Source of the DNA: Loigolactobacillus jiayinensis
Lineage (GTDB): Bacteria; Bacillota; Bacilli; Lactobacillales; Lactobacillaceae
Assembly: GCF_003946445.1 (NCBI RefSeq)
Contig: NZ_RHOF01000010.1
Span: 1 to 33,624 of the forward strand
Direction: 5' to 3'
Length of the DNA: 33,624 nt
The notes beneath the pieces were generated by a model. That model was not told where the DNA came from. It made no database searches and was given only the letters and a program-made list of their open reading frames with translations. A program made the translations under genes and the position numbers. Each line of letters starts with the position of its first letter. The stretch's first letter is position 1. Shown in pieces: positions 16,165-25,056 of the stretch.

Positions 16165-17190
16165 TTGACCTTACAATTATTATTCGGTAGCTATACACGT
16201 AATGCTGGTACTGGCATTTATCAAGCAACGCTGAACACAGAAACCAAGCAATTAACACAGCCCACCGCATACATCACAGCGGGTAATCCAACTTATTTGA
16301 CGGTATCCCAGGCTAAACGCTTGTACAGTGTACTAGCAGAGCCTGATGCTGGCGGCTTGGTTGCTTATGACCTAACTGATTTCAATGCGCCTAAGTTCCT
16401 TAATAAATCGGTACAGCCAGGCTCTTCGCCTGCTTATGTAGCCGTTGACGAAACGCGCCAATTAGTGTACTCCGCCAAGTATCATAGCGGCCAATTATTG
16501 ATCCACCGTATTTTACCTGATGGTAGCTTAGAATTAGCTACTACCGTCACTGATCACGGCCATGGCCCTAAGCCAGAACAAGATGGCGCTCACGTCCACT
16601 TTGCTGATCTAACGCCTGATCAGCGCTTAGTCACTTGTGACCTTGGTACCGATGAAGTCCATACTTATGATGTTGCTACTGACGGTCAAGTCAGTGAAGT
16701 TGCGCTTTACCAGACAATAGCTGGGTTTGGTCCCCGCCACATCGTTTTTCATCCAACTGCACCAGTCGCTTATTTAGCCGGTGAATTAGGTAGCGCCATT
16801 GAAGTTTTACATTATGACGCCACCACTGGCCAATTCAGCCACTTACAAACAATACCAACTATTCCTGCTGATTTTACGGCCCACAACGGCGCAGCGGCGA
16901 TTCGGATCTCCAGTGATGGGCGCTTCTTATATGTGTCCAACCGTGGTCATAATTCATTAGCAGTATTTACCATTGAAGCCGATCAAACCTTAAAATTACA
17001 GCAATTGATTTCAACTGAAGGTGAATTTCCGCGTGATTTTGCTCTAGATCCTAGTGAAAGCTTCCTCGTTTGTGCCAACCAAAATACCAGTAATCTGACG
17101 CTATTTGCTCGCGACGAGCAAACTGGTCAGCTCAGCTTATTACAAAAGAATATCGCCTGCACCGAACCTGTTTGCGTTAAGTTTCTATAA
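16165..17190 (+). CDS. pgl: 6-phosphogluconolactonase, beta-propeller (YkgB/Pgl) type
   Basis: About 341-residue seven-bladed beta-propeller lactonase (PF10282), which hydrolyses 6-phosphogluconolactone in the oxidative pentose phosphate route. Typical features are the N-terminal FGSYTRNAGTGIY, HVHFADLTPDQRLVTCDLGTD, GFGPRHIVFHP, HNGAAAIRISSDGRFLYVSNR and the final LTLFARDEQTG. I favour the TTG at 16165, because AAGGGAAG lies 7 nt upstream of it; the in-frame ATG at 16147 has no SD. It is followed 11 nt later by cutC, so the two form an operon. Confidence 0.85.
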   Translation: MTLQLLFGSYTRNAGTGIYQATLNTETKQLTQPTAYITAGNPTYLTVSQAKRLYSVLAEPDAGGLVAYDLTDFNAPKFLNKSVQPGSSPAYVAVDETRQLVYSAKYHSGQLLIHRILPDGSLELATTVTDHGHGPKPEQDGAHVHFADLTPDQRLVTCDLGTDEVHTYDVATDGQVSEVALYQTIAGFGPRHIVFHPTAPVAYLAGELGSAIEVLHYDATTGQFSHLQTIPTIPADFTAHNGAAAIRISSDGRFLYVSNRGHNSLAVFTIEADQTLKLQQLISTEGEFPRDFALDPSESFLVCANQNTSNLTLFARDEQTGQLSLLQKNIACTEPVCVKFL

Positions 17191-17201
17191 AGGAGTCGCA
17201 T

Positions 17202-17840
17202 ATGCTGATCAAAGAAGTCTGTTTAGAAAATTTTACTCATCTACCCCAAGCCATTCGCCAAGGCGCTAGTCGCATTGAACTATGCGATAACTTAGCTGTT
17301 GGTGGTACTACTGTCAGTCACGGTGTCATGGCCGAAGCACTGCGTTACGCCCACGAAAAGGACGTGCCCGTGTTCACGATGATTCGTCCACGTGGTGGCA
17401 ACTTTGTCTATAACGATTTAGAGTTACGCATGATGGAAGCCGATTTGTTCACCGCACAGCAATTAGGCGCAGATGGCGTTGTGTTCGGTTGTCTTACTGC
17501 TGACAATCAAATCGACGAAGAAGCTATGGAAATGTTACTAGGCGCTGCTGGCGGTATGGAAGTCACTTTCCACATGGCCTTTGACAGTATTCCTGCTGCT
17601 GATCAAGCCGCAGCAATTGACTGGCTAGTCGAGCACCAAGTTAGCCGTATTTTAACTCATGGTGGCCCACTTAGCGCGCCACTGAATATTTCAGCCGTGC
17701 AACAATCAATTGCTACCGCCAATAAACGATTAACTATCTTACCAGGCGGCGGTATTACTGCTGACAATGCAGTTACATTAGCAACCCAGCTTGGCAGCAA
17801 TGAAGTACATGGTACTAAAGTTGTCGGCACTTTAGGTTAG
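17202..17840 (+). CDS. cutC: CutC family protein
   Basis: 212-residue TIM-barrel protein of the CutC family (PF03932), named for copper homeostasis in E. coli, although its biochemical role is still unsettled. Family motifs are EVCLENF at the N-terminus, GASRIELCDNLAVGGTTVS, MIRPRGGNFVY, GADGVVFGCL, VTFHMAFD, RILTHGG and LPGGGI. AAAGGAG stands 6 nt before the ATG. It is the second gene of the lactonase operon and ends at a strong terminator. Confidence 0.92.
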   Translation: MLIKEVCLENFTHLPQAIRQGASRIELCDNLAVGGTTVSHGVMAEALRYAHEKDVPVFTMIRPRGGNFVYNDLELRMMEADLFTAQQLGADGVVFGCLTADNQIDEEAMEMLLGAAGGMEVTFHMAFDSIPAADQAAAIDWLVEHQVSRILTHGGPLSAPLNISAVQQSIATANKRLTILPGGGITADNAVTLATQLGSNEVHGTKVVGTLG

Positions 17841-17852
17841 CACAGACAATAT

Positions 17853-17897
17853 AAAAAGCGCTAAATCACTGTTAAAATTGTGATTTAGCGCTTTTTT
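17853..17897. terminator. Bidirectional terminator between cutC and msrA
   Basis: AAAAAGCGCTAAATCAC pairs perfectly with its complement ending at 17896, with T6 on the + strand and T5 on the - strand. It serves both convergent operons. Confidence 0.9.
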
Positions 17898-17898
17898 G

Positions 17899-18414
17899 CT
17901 AGTTCTGCCATTTTTCTTGAATAAATTGTTCACGGCCACCTTGCTCTTCAAGTGCATAGCGCCACGGATTCTGCTTATAAAAATCCTGATGCTCAGCTTC
18001 AGCTGGGTAAAATGGTTGTGCTGCTTCAATCGTTGTGACAATCGGTTGCTCAAAACGCCCACTCGCTGCTAATTTAGCCTTAGAAGCTACCGCAATATTT
18101 CGTTCTGCATCATCATTAACAAAAATCACCGGCCGGTAGCTATCACCGCGATCTTGGAATTGGCCCATTGCATCAGTGGGATCCGTTTGCCGCCAGTATA
18201 TTTCCACTAACTCTGCATAAGAAATCACTGCTGGATCATACGTGATTTCCACTGCTTCCGTATGGCCAGTAGTATGGCTGACAACTTGCTCATAGGTTGG
18301 ATCAGCTACGTTCCCACCAGTATAGCCAGAAACGACTTTTTCAATCCCTGGCTGCGTGGTAAACGGCTTGACCATACACCAAAAACAACCACCTGCAAAA
18401 ATTGCTTTTTTCAT
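17899..18414 (-). CDS. msrA: Peptide methionine sulfoxide reductase MsrA
   Basis: 171-residue enzyme that reduces methionine-S-sulfoxide in oxidised proteins. The active site GGCFWCM gives catalytic C10 with C13 three residues on. No C-terminal resolving cysteine is present, so recycling must use C13 or an outside thiol. The conserved [17 protein letters not shown] and [11 protein letters not shown] segments are all there. AAGGAG lies 9 nt before the ATG. It is 44 nt downstream of msrB in the same operon; the pair repairs both sulfoxide epimers. Confidence 0.95.
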   Translation of the reverse strand: MKKAIFAGGCFWCMVKPFTTQPGIEKVVSGYTGGNVADPTYEQVVSHTTGHTEAVEITYDPAVISYAELVEIYWRQTDPTDAMGQFQDRGDSYRPVIFVNDDAERNIAVASKAKLAASGRFEQPIVTTIEAAQPFYPAEAEHQDFYKQNPWRYALEEQGGREQFIQEKWQN

Positions 18415-18458
18415 TTTATTTAGCTCCTTATATGAAAGAACGTTTCGTCCAGTTGAAA

Positions 18459-18905
18459 TTATTCTGTAGCAGACTTGAACAGTACCTGATAGGCAGCATA
18501 ACCTTGAGTTGCTAGCTCTGTCAGCGGTACGAACTTCAATGCTGCTGAATTGATGCAGTAGCGTAATCCGCCTTTATCAGTAGGACCGTCAGTGAATACG
18601 TGGCCTAAATGAGAATTAGCCTTTTGACTGCGAACTTCAGTACGCATCATCCCCACTGACGAATCCAAATGCTGTTTGATCAGCTTTTTATCGATTGGCT
18701 TAGTAAAAGACGGCCAGCCACAACCGGCGTCATATTTATCAGTTGAACTGAATAACGGTTCACCACTGACCACATCAACAAAAATACCTGGTTGATCAAA
18801 ATCGTCATATTGACCGCTAAATGGCCGCTCCGTTGCGGCATTCTGCGTTACTTCATAAGCTGTGTCACCAATTTGCGCGCGTAAATTATTGTCTTCTTTT
18901 ACCAT
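18459..18905 (-). CDS. msrB: Peptide methionine sulfoxide reductase MsrB
   Basis: 148-residue enzyme that reduces methionine-R-sulfoxide. The catalytic Cys is C117 in [10 protein letters not shown]62 in GCGWPSF is the likely resolving residue. The two CxxC zinc motifs of many MsrBs are absent, so it is the zinc-free form. GHVFTDGP is conserved. The frame is open to 18941, but AAAGGCGG, 7 nt before the ATG at 18905, marks the start and the family's normal length agrees. It is the first gene of an msrB-msrA operon. Confidence 0.94.
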   Translation of the reverse strand: MVKEDNNLRAQIGDTAYEVTQNAATERPFSGQYDDFDQPGIFVDVVSGEPLFSSTDKYDAGCGWPSFTKPIDKKLIKQHLDSSVGMMRTEVRSQKANSHLGHVFTDGPTDKGGLRYCINSAALKFVPLTELATQGYAAYQVLFKSATE

Positions 18906-18953
18906 GCTAAAACCGCCTTTATTCGTTTCAGTTGTGTACAATATATATAATCC

Positions 18954-18981
18954 ATTCTAACCAAAATAAGTGCCACGTCAA
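18954..18981 (-). promoter_or_regulatory. Promoter of msrB-msrA
   Basis: TTGACG (18976-18981) and TAGAAT (18954-18959) on the - strand with a 16-nt spacer, each one base off consensus. This would start transcription about 40 nt upstream of the msrB start codon. Confidence 0.6.
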
Positions 18982-18994
18982 GTTTTCTGCATAG

Positions 18995-19018
18995 AAAAAA
19001 GACCGCTTATTAGCGATC
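18995..19018 (-). terminator. Terminator of the relQ-nadK-rluD-mgtE operon
   Basis: Stem GATCGCT/AGCGGTC (one wobble) followed by T6 on the - strand, about 55 nt past the mgtE stop. Confidence 0.7.
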
Positions 19019-19072
19019 TCATTTAGGCTGATAACGGTTATTTTTTTCTTGACCATTTATCGAGCATATAAA

Positions 19073-20440
19073 CTAATTTACAAACGATGCAATAAAATAT
19101 TGTGCAATGCTAAAATAAATCAGCACACTGGTTAAATCACTTAGCGTGGAGATAAATGGGCCGCTGGCAACAGCTGGATCAAAGCCAAGTCGCGCCATGA
19201 AACCAGGAATAAAACTACCAGCTAAGTTGGCCACAATAATCGCGCAACACATTGCCAGACCGATAACAAAGCCTAAAATAAAGCTGTGTTTCCAGAAACC
19301 AACTACCAGCGTGATCGTCACTCCGGTAACTACACCAGTAACAACGCCAGTAACCAGTTCAGCCAACAGCGATTGAACGAAGCTGCGTTCTTGATCCGGA
19401 AACGCTAACCGGCGCACGGCTACGGCTAGGCTTTGGGTGCCAGCATTACCAGCAGTCCCCGTGATCAGCGAAATAAACACAGCCAATACACTGGCCTCAC
19501 TGACCAAACTTTCATAGTGGTTGATCAAGCTAGCCGTTGACATGCCAAGAAATAATAGGGTCACCAACCAAGGCAAGCGTTTGGCGGCAGCTTTTAACGG
19601 ATTTTCACTAGTGTCCTCAACATCGACCCCTGCTAAACCAGAATAATCAGATGCCGCTTCATCATCAATGATATCAATAATGTCATCGACAGTGATAATG
19701 CCTAATAAATGATTTTCGTCATCGGTCACCGGAATCGCGAAGAAATTATAATCACGAATCGTCTGGGCGACACTTTCATGGTCGTCGGTGACTTGCACCG
19801 AAATCACCCGCTCATTCATAATATCCTGAACCAACGTTTCTTGATCATTCACGATCAAATCACGTAACGAAATAATGCCCGCCAAATGTTTTGCGTTATC
19901 CAACACGTAAACATAGTAAATTAATTCGGCGTCATCAGCCTTCTCGCGCAAAGCATACATTGCCGAAGCCAGCGTTTGGTTAGCCGCAATAGCGATAAAT
20001 TCGGTGGTCATGATGGCACCGGCAGTTTCATCGTCATAATGCAACAAACTGCGCATATCCATGGCCACTTGATGCGGCATCTGTGCCAATAATCGATTGA
20101 TTGTCGGCTTATCCAGATGCTCCAAAATATCCACGGCATTATCGACGTACATTTCGGTCAGCATTTGTGCGGCAAATTCTGGTCGCATTTCCGCCAAAAA
20201 ATTAGGAATCTGCTGGTCGTCGTCATCGATATCATCGAAAAAATTACCGACAGCACTGGCCGATAACACATCATATAGGGCTAAGCGTTCTGATCGATTT
20301 AAGTTCAGGAAAAATTGCGCTTGCTCCCAACTGTGCAACTCTAAAAAAGCACTGCGAAAAGCAGCGGGATCTCCAGCGGCCAATAACCGTTTTAAATGTC
20401 GTAATTGAGTCACCCCAACGCGATTTTCAACCTCTGCCAA
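19073..20440 (-). CDS. mgtE: Magnesium transporter MgtE
   Basis: 455-residue Mg2+ channel/transporter. An N-terminal superhelical domain (about 1-130) contains FLAEMRPEFAAQMLTEM. Two CBS domains follow at about 135-255 (DDETAGAIMTTEF, IRDYNFFAIPVTDDENHLLG, VDDIIDIIDDEAASDYSGL). The C-terminal pore of about five membrane helices starts near 285 (RLPWLVTLLFLGM) and includes TGTAGNAGTQSLAV. Cytosolic Mg2+ bound between the N, CBS and plug regions gates the pore closed. The start is a TTG with AAAGGGGTG upstream. It is the last gene of the operon, 19 nt after rluD; no M-box precedes it, so control is through the operon. Confidence 0.95.
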   Translation of the reverse strand: MAEVENRVGVTQLRHLKRLLAAGDPAAFRSAFLELHSWEQAQFFLNLNRSERLALYDVLSASAVGNFFDDIDDDDQQIPNFLAEMRPEFAAQMLTEMYVDNAVDILEHLDKPTINRLLAQMPHQVAMDMRSLLHYDDETAGAIMTTEFIAIAANQTLASAMYALREKADDAELIYYVYVLDNAKHLAGIISLRDLIVNDQETLVQDIMNERVISVQVTDDHESVAQTIRDYNFFAIPVTDDENHLLGIITVDDIIDIIDDEAASDYSGLAGVDVEDTSENPLKAAAKRLPWLVTLLFLGMSTASLINHYESLVSEASVLAVFISLITGTAGNAGTQSLAVAVRRLAFPDQERSFVQSLLAELVTGVVTGVVTGVTITLVVGFWKHSFILGFVIGLAMCCAIIVANLAGSFIPGFMARLGFDPAVASGPFISTLSDLTSVLIYFSIAQYFIASFVN

Positions 20441-20459
20441 TGCCTTTCACCCCTTTAAA

Positions 20460-21350
20460 TTAATCCAGCATTCTGACCAATTGCACTAAATCTGCTGCTA
20501 ATGGTGCAGTCAACTTAATCGTCCGCCCTAAAAATGGATGCCAAAATTGTAGCTGCGCACAATGTAACGCCGGCCGGATTAACCCAGCCAGCTGTGGTCC
20601 ACCATATAATTTGTCACCTAATAACGGATGCCCAATTGCTGCAAAATGCACCCGAATCTGGTGTGTACGCCCAGTATGCAAGCGCACCCGAACTAACGCT
20701 GCGCGTGTAAACTGTTGTTGTACCCAATACTCCGTCAGCGCGCTACGACCACCCACTGCGGTAGTCCGCTGAATAAATGAACCTGGCGCTCGCTTAATCG
20801 GCAAGGTAATCCGGTTATGCGTATACGTTAAGTGACCGGCAACAACCGCTAAGTATGTTTTCTGTAACTGTTGCGTGTGCAGTTGTTCACTAAGTAACGT
20901 ATGCGCAAAGGCATGCTTAGCAAACAACATCAACCCTGAAGTCCCTCGATCTAGCCGGGTGACGATGTGAATGCCTTGATTAGTGTAACCTTGGCGCTGA
21001 TAATAGCCTAGCACACGATCGGCCATCGTATCAGTGGGATAAACGTGGCTGGGTAACGAAGCAACCTGTGCTGGCTTGGCCACTACTAGAAAATGGGCAT
21101 CCTCCCACACAACAGCCACTGGTGTCGCGGCTGGCGTTAGCGCAACTGGTGCTGGCTCACTAGGCAACACCACCGTCAGCGTTTGCCCCATTGTCAACAT
21201 ATGGCGCACAGTCACTGGTTGATCCGCCACCATTAATTGTCCACCGTGGAACTTAATTTTTTTCAGCAAAGTGCGCGAAATTCCCTTAGCAGTTAAAAAC
21301 GCGCGAACACTCTGGCGGCCTGCACCAGTATATTGCCAATCAAACTTCAT
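20460..21350 (-). CDS. RluD-family 23S rRNA/RNA pseudouridine synthase
   Basis: 296-residue pseudouridine synthase of the RluA/RluD group, which isomerises uridine in structured RNA. An S4-like N-terminal segment (about 15-60) precedes the catalytic domain. The catalytic D134 lies in [24 protein letters not shown] and GDKLYGGP are the standard later motifs. I start it at the ATG at 21350, which overlaps the nadK stop as ATGA; the longer frame to 21395 lies inside nadK. It corresponds to YjbO of Bacillus by gene order. The target uridine cannot be named. Confidence 0.92.
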   Translation of the reverse strand: MKFDWQYTGAGRQSVRAFLTAKGISRTLLKKIKFHGGQLMVADQPVTVRHMLTMGQTLTVVLPSEPAPVALTPAATPVAVVWEDAHFLVVAKPAQVASLPSHVYPTDTMADRVLGYYQRQGYTNQGIHIVTRLDRGTSGLMLFAKHAFAHTLLSEQLHTQQLQKTYLAVVAGHLTYTHNRITLPIKRAPGSFIQRTTAVGGRSALTEYWVQQQFTRAALVRVRLHTGRTHQIRVHFAAIGHPLLGDKLYGGPQLAGLIRPALHCAQLQFWHPFLGRTIKLTAPLAADLVQLVRMLD

Positions 21351-22162
21351 TCGCGCTGTTTCTCGCCGATAAAAGCGTCCTCGACCCGGTTCCAAAAATT
21401 AGTATGGCGGTACCCAGCAAAGGCGATACGCTGCTTGGCGATCCGGTAACGAATCGCAGTGATCGGCCTTTTTTTCGGCACGAAGCGGTCAACGGTCATC
21501 ACATAGTCGTCCTTACCTTGTGGGTCGGGATACAAGTCGATCCACTCATCCTTAGCGATGATAATTGGTGCGCTAAGGGTGCGGAAAACGCGGTTATTGA
21601 TCGAGGCGATCTCGGCCAATTGAATTGCTTCAAGGCGGGGATGCAATACGGCGCCACCAATTGATTTATTGTACGCCGTTGAACCAGTTGGTGTAGAGAC
21701 ACAGAGGCCATCGCCGCGGAAACTTTCAAATAATTCGTCACGGATGTAGACATCAGCGACCATCGTGGCTGATACGCGCTTCAGCGTTGATTCATTCAAC
21801 GCCAAATAATGATTCATCGCGTTATCACCGGCATAGCGTACACCGACATCCAGCAACGGATAGCTGATCACCTGTTCATTATCATCACGCCGTAAGCTAG
21901 CCACCAGTTCGTCTAACTCATAATCACGCCAGTCGGTATAGAAGCCTAAATGGCCGGTATGGACGCCAACAAAACGAACTCGATCTAGCATGTGGGCATA
22001 CTTGTGAAAAGCTGATAACAACGTCCCATCGCCACCAATTGTAATCACGATTTCTGGGTTGGCCTCCACTAACTCAAAATTCTGTTGCTTCAATTTACTC
22101 TCTAAATCTGCCGCCGTGCGCAATGATTTACTATTCGAATTATGAAATACGGTTACTCGCAT
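21347..22162 (-). CDS. nadK: NAD kinase
   Basis: 271-residue ATP-NAD kinase (PpnK), the source of NADP. The signature [12 protein letters not shown] puts the catalytic D at residue 45. The [29 protein letters not shown] and HPRLEAIQL segments are conserved. AGGGGA lies about 10 nt before the ATG. It is 21 nt after relQ and coupled by a 4-bp overlap to rluD. Supply of NADPH from this gene fits the many reductases in the window. Confidence 0.96.
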   Translation of the reverse strand: MRVTVFHNSNSKSLRTAADLESKLKQQNFELVEANPEIVITIGGDGTLLSAFHKYAHMLDRVRFVGVHTGHLGFYTDWRDYELDELVASLRRDDNEQVISYPLLDVGVRYAGDNAMNHYLALNESTLKRVSATMVADVYIRDELFESFRGDGLCVSTPTGSTAYNKSIGGAVLHPRLEAIQLAEIASINNRVFRTLSAPIIIAKDEWIDLYPDPQGKDDYVMTVDRFVPKKRPITAIRYRIAKQRIAFAGYRHTNFWNRVEDAFIGEKQRE

Positions 22163-22183
22163 CCAAAAGATCCCCTAACTAGC

Positions 22184-22873
22184 TTACTTAGATTGTTCTT
22201 CTTCGTCCTGGTCCGAAATCTGATTACCTTCAATTGTACCGTCGCCAATTTGCTGCCCTTTACCATAGGAAAAGAGTTGTTGGGCCTCTTGAATTTCTTC
22301 ACGAATAGCTGACATTTCCTGATCCAACATAAAAGCAGCTTCGGCGGCGCGCTTCAAGCGTTCATTGATTTCATCGGGAAATTCACCTTGATACTTATAG
22401 TTTAGTGAATGTTCAATAGTTGCCCAAAAATTCATCGACAGCGTGCGAATCTGGATCTCAGCCAGTAATTTTTTCTCACCATGCACCGTTTGAACTGGGT
22501 ACATAATAACCATGTGATACGAGCGATAGCCACTAGGCTTGACGTTAGTGATGTAATCACGTTCCTCCACCACTTCCATATCGGTTCGGCGGTGGATCAA
22601 GCCGACCACTTGGTAGATATCCTCAACAAATTGGCACATGATCCGCAAGCCAGCAATATCTTGTAGATCCTGTTCCATTAAGTCTTCACTAATTTGGCGG
22701 CGGTGCATTTTTTCAACAATACTATCTACTGGCTTAACCCGCCCAGTAACAAACTCAATTGGTGTATGCGTATTCTCCTGTTGAAATTGCTTACGCATCC
22801 CCCGTAATTTAATTTTCAATTCATCAACCGCTTGTTTATACGGCATTAAAAATAATTCCCAGTCTTGCGGCAT
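22184..22873 (-). CDS. relQ: Small alarmone synthetase RelQ (GTP pyrophosphokinase)
   Basis: 229-residue single-domain (p)ppGpp synthetase of the RelQ/YjbM group, with no hydrolase domain. Family motifs are FVTGRVKPVDSIVEKMHRR, DIAGLRIMCQFVEDIY, NVKPSGYRSYHMV and the catalytic EIQIRT followed by WATIEHSLNYKY. The acidic tail is typical. RelQ proteins form tetramers and are activated by pppGpp and inhibited by single-stranded RNA. It leads the relQ-nadK-rluD-mgtE operon, an order conserved in enterococci and lactobacilli. The leader holds a hairpin at 23051-23084. Confidence 0.95.
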   Translation of the reverse strand: MPQDWELFLMPYKQAVDELKIKLRGMRKQFQQENTHTPIEFVTGRVKPVDSIVEKMHRRQISEDLMEQDLQDIAGLRIMCQFVEDIYQVVGLIHRRTDMEVVEERDYITNVKPSGYRSYHMVIMYPVQTVHGEKKLLAEIQIRTLSMNFWATIEHSLNYKYQGEFPDEINERLKRAAEAAFMLDQEMSAIREEIQEAQQLFSYGKGQQIGDGTIEGNQISDQDEEEQSK

Positions 22874-23050
22874 CGCAACGATCCCCGTTTCTTTTTAACT
22901 ATTTGCAACCTTTATCTGTGTTCATTTAATATACAGTTTCCGCTGTAGCCCCAATCACTTTATCTTGCGTATTGCATCTGAATAATCGCTATTATGTGCA
23001 CACTCAAAATTAACGCCTTAGCGCCACTACACCGTTAGCAAAACCGCATT

Positions 23051-23084
23051 AAAAATGCAGATCATGGCGTGTTGCGATCTGCAT
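23051..23084 (-). terminator. Hairpin with T run in the relQ/CYTH divergent region
   Basis: Perfect 9-bp arms ATGCAGATC (23055-23063) and GATCTGCAT (23076-23084), followed by TTTTTAATG on the - strand. It lies about 180 nt upstream of the relQ start on the coding strand of that operon and may attenuate it, or end a short leftward RNA. The 22874-23259 gap contains no other feature I can support. Confidence 0.45.
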
Positions 23085-23259
23085 CAATTTTAACATATGA
23101 CGCTTATCGCTCAGCTGTGCAAAAAAATCATCTGAACACATTTTCTAATACTCTCATATTTTAGCATACATTACCCATTTGCGTATTGCTTGCAATTTGA
23201 CCGATAAACATTGTAGACTGGCTGTGGAGATAGTGCTTTTTTAGGAAAGTGGTGGATTC

Positions 23260-23874
23260 ATGAGCCGACAAAAAGAACGAGAATTTAAAAATCTATTGAC
23301 TGCCGCTGAATATCAGCTTCTGCAACAAACCTATAATTTTAATCTATCATTTAAGCAGACAAATTTGTATTTTGACACTGCCACACAGCAATTACGCCAA
23401 ATGGGTTGTGGTTTGCGTATTCGCTTATTTGTTGATCAAGCCGAGCAAACGCTCAAAGTACCAGCTAGTGACAACCACGATTTGTGGGAACTAACCGACC
23501 AGTTAAACGTTGCAGTCGCGCGGCGCGGTGAGATTCAGCGGGCCGGTCAAGTTGCTGACTATTTACAAAAACACAAAATCGATATTGCGCACTTACAGAT
23601 GACTGGTTATGCACAAACTAAGCGCCAGCAAGTGCGTTTACCCGCAGGTCTATTAGTATTAGACCAAACAATCTACGCCGATGACGGCGTTGATTATGAA
23701 TTGGAGCTAGAAGTGACTGCTGACACTACGGCAACAATTTTCCAAGAAATATTATCATTACGTGATATTCCACAACGACCAGTGACTAATAAAGTAGCAC
23801 GGGCAGTCACTAAATACCAAGCACCAAATAATGAAAATCGGCGTGCAAATCTTACCCGAATGCTTTTTATTTGA
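23260..23874 (+). CDS. CYTH-domain protein (YjbK-like)
   Basis: 204-residue protein of the CYTH triphosphate-tunnel family. The N-terminal signature ExExK is present as E6-R-E8-F-K10. Further tunnel residues appear in YFDTATQQLRQMGCGLRIR, LELEVT and the C-terminal KVARAVTKYQ. Enzymes of this fold act on triphosphates or inorganic polyphosphate, using divalent metals; the substrate here is unknown. In Bacillus yjbK lies next to relQ, and here it is divergent from relQ. The ATG has AAAGTGGTGG upstream. It is followed by spxH in the same direction. Confidence 0.88.
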   Translation: MSRQKEREFKNLLTAAEYQLLQQTYNFNLSFKQTNLYFDTATQQLRQMGCGLRIRLFVDQAEQTLKVPASDNHDLWELTDQLNVAVARRGEIQRAGQVADYLQKHKIDIAHLQMTGYAQTKRQQVRLPAGLLVLDQTIYADDGVDYELELEVTADTTATIFQEILSLRDIPQRPVTNKVARAVTKYQAPNNENRRANLTRMLFI

Positions 23875-23976
23875 TAATTTCATGAATTTTGTTAAAGTAA
23901 GTATGAACAACTGATTAGCGCGTGGCTCGTTGTGCACAAGTCACAGTTACTTATAACCAACATGGGGGACGTAATC

Positions 23977-24606
23977 GTGTTAGAAATTTATTTATTTGTT
24001 AATCCGCTGGGCGAGCACTGCTTAGAAGCAGAACGCTCAGTTTTACAAGTTGCCGAAGAGCATCATGATACTGTACATTATCAATTCTTGCCACTAGTCA
24101 ATTTGCACACTGTTACTGACGTTATGAAGCGTAATCGCTTCGATACACATGATCTCGATATGCGCAACAAAATTTTTAAAATCATCTACGCTGCTGCTTT
24201 GGATTACAAGGCCGCTTTATTTCAAGGTAAACGTCGTGGTCAAGAATTTTTGATGCAGCTACAAGATGCACTAAATTTTCACCACGAACGTTACACCGAT
24301 GCATTGATCAGTGATCTGGTTAGTCATAGTGGTCTGGACACTGCTATGTTTCGCGAGGACCGTAAATCACAATTAGCGGTGGAAAGTTTTGAAGCAGATC
24401 AACGGGTTGCCTGTGAAATGCAGATCCAACATCATCCGTCTGCAGTTGTCTATAATTACGCTGATCCCGAGCAAGATTATGGCGTCATGATTGAGGACTG
24501 CCACTCATATGAAGTCTTAAAACAAGTCTGCCAAGGTAATTTTGACGCTGCATTGGCGGCGCAAAATCCAACCAATAAACGCAAACAGACAATTCATATC
24601 CTTTAA
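23977..24606 (+). CDS. spxH: SpxH/YjbH, ClpXP adaptor for Spx
   Basis: 209-residue DsbA-fold protein that in Firmicutes binds the disulfide-stress regulator Spx and delivers it to ClpXP. The N-terminus LEIYLFVNPLGEHCLEAERS has the thioredoxin-like strand, but the CxxC pair is reduced to one Cys. The remainder (LPLVNLHTVTDVMKR, FQGKRRGQEFLMQLQ, HHPSAVVYNY) fits the family. The frame opens at 23932, but GGGGG at 23964-23968 points to the GTG at 23977. It stands about 100 nt after the CYTH gene. A terminator follows at 24667. Confidence 0.85.
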   Translation: MLEIYLFVNPLGEHCLEAERSVLQVAEEHHDTVHYQFLPLVNLHTVTDVMKRNRFDTHDLDMRNKIFKIIYAAALDYKAALFQGKRRGQEFLMQLQDALNFHHERYTDALISDLVSHSGLDTAMFREDRKSQLAVESFEADQRVACEMQIQHHPSAVVYNYADPEQDYGVMIEDCHSYEVLKQVCQGNFDAALAAQNPTNKRKQTIHIL

Positions 24607-24666
24607 ATAACAATTGTTATTAAGTTAGCGCAAGTTTTATTCATACTTTGTCCGAACTTTTAGGCC

Positions 24667-24697
24667 AAAAGCGTGCAGTCCGCTGCAACGCTTTTTT
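24667..24697 (+). terminator. Terminator of spxH
   Basis: Stem AAAAGCGTGCAG/CTGCAACGCTTTT (one bulge) with T6, about 60 nt past the spxH stop. Confidence 0.75.
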
Positions 24698-24740
24698 CAT
24701 TTAGTAAAAGATCATTTACGCGCATAACTGAAAATCAGAC

Positions 24741-24769
24741 TTGACAAATGGTCTATTTTTTATTACACT
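24741..24769 (+). promoter_or_regulatory. Promoter of the T-box/permease unit
   Basis: Perfect TTGACA (24741-24746) and TACACT (24764-24769) with a 17-nt spacer. Transcription would start near 24776, about 280 nt upstream of the permease start codon. Confidence 0.7.
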
Positions 24770-24775
24770 GAGTAA

Positions 24776-24964
24776 CAATTATTCTAATTAGGTGTCCAGA
24801 GAGATTAGTACTAGCTGCAAACTAATCCACCTAAAATGGCGTTTTACTATCGGTTGATCGCGTTACAGATCATTAAAGGCAATTAAAATAATTGTGAAAC
24901 TTGGGTGGAACAGCGTTGACAAACGCCCCTAGTGCAAAATCTTCTGCACTAGGGGCGTTTTTTA
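24776..24964 (+). promoter_or_regulatory. T-box riboswitch with terminator
   Basis: A tRNA-sensing leader. The distal Stem I module is recognisable: AGAGAG (24798-24803) and GCTGCAA between the arms GATTAGT and ACTAATC. The T-box proper, TTGGGTGGAACAGCG, is at 24901-24915. A very stable terminator (15-bp stem plus T6) fills 24922-24964. The NCCA-binding element reads TGGA, which calls for a tRNA whose discriminator base is U; among Firmicute tRNAs this suits Thr, Gly or Cys. Candidate specifier triplets are ACT at 24846-24848 (Thr) and GGC at 24838-24840 (Gly), but I cannot fold Stem I well enough to decide. Stem I looks short, since the promoter -10 is only about 30 nt before AGAGAG. Confidence 0.85.
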
Positions 24965-25056
24965 GTTGCTAAAAATGTGGCGCGCACATTTTGATGACGA
25001 CGTCCTTAGTCAGATCCGTTGCTTAGTTACTGTTGAAGTCAAGGAGGAACTCTTTT

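Noticed and set aside
21351-21395. An upstream in-frame start for the pseudouridine synthase at 21395
   Set aside because: These codons lie entirely in nadK, and the ATGA overlap at 21347-21350 gives the family's usual N-terminus.
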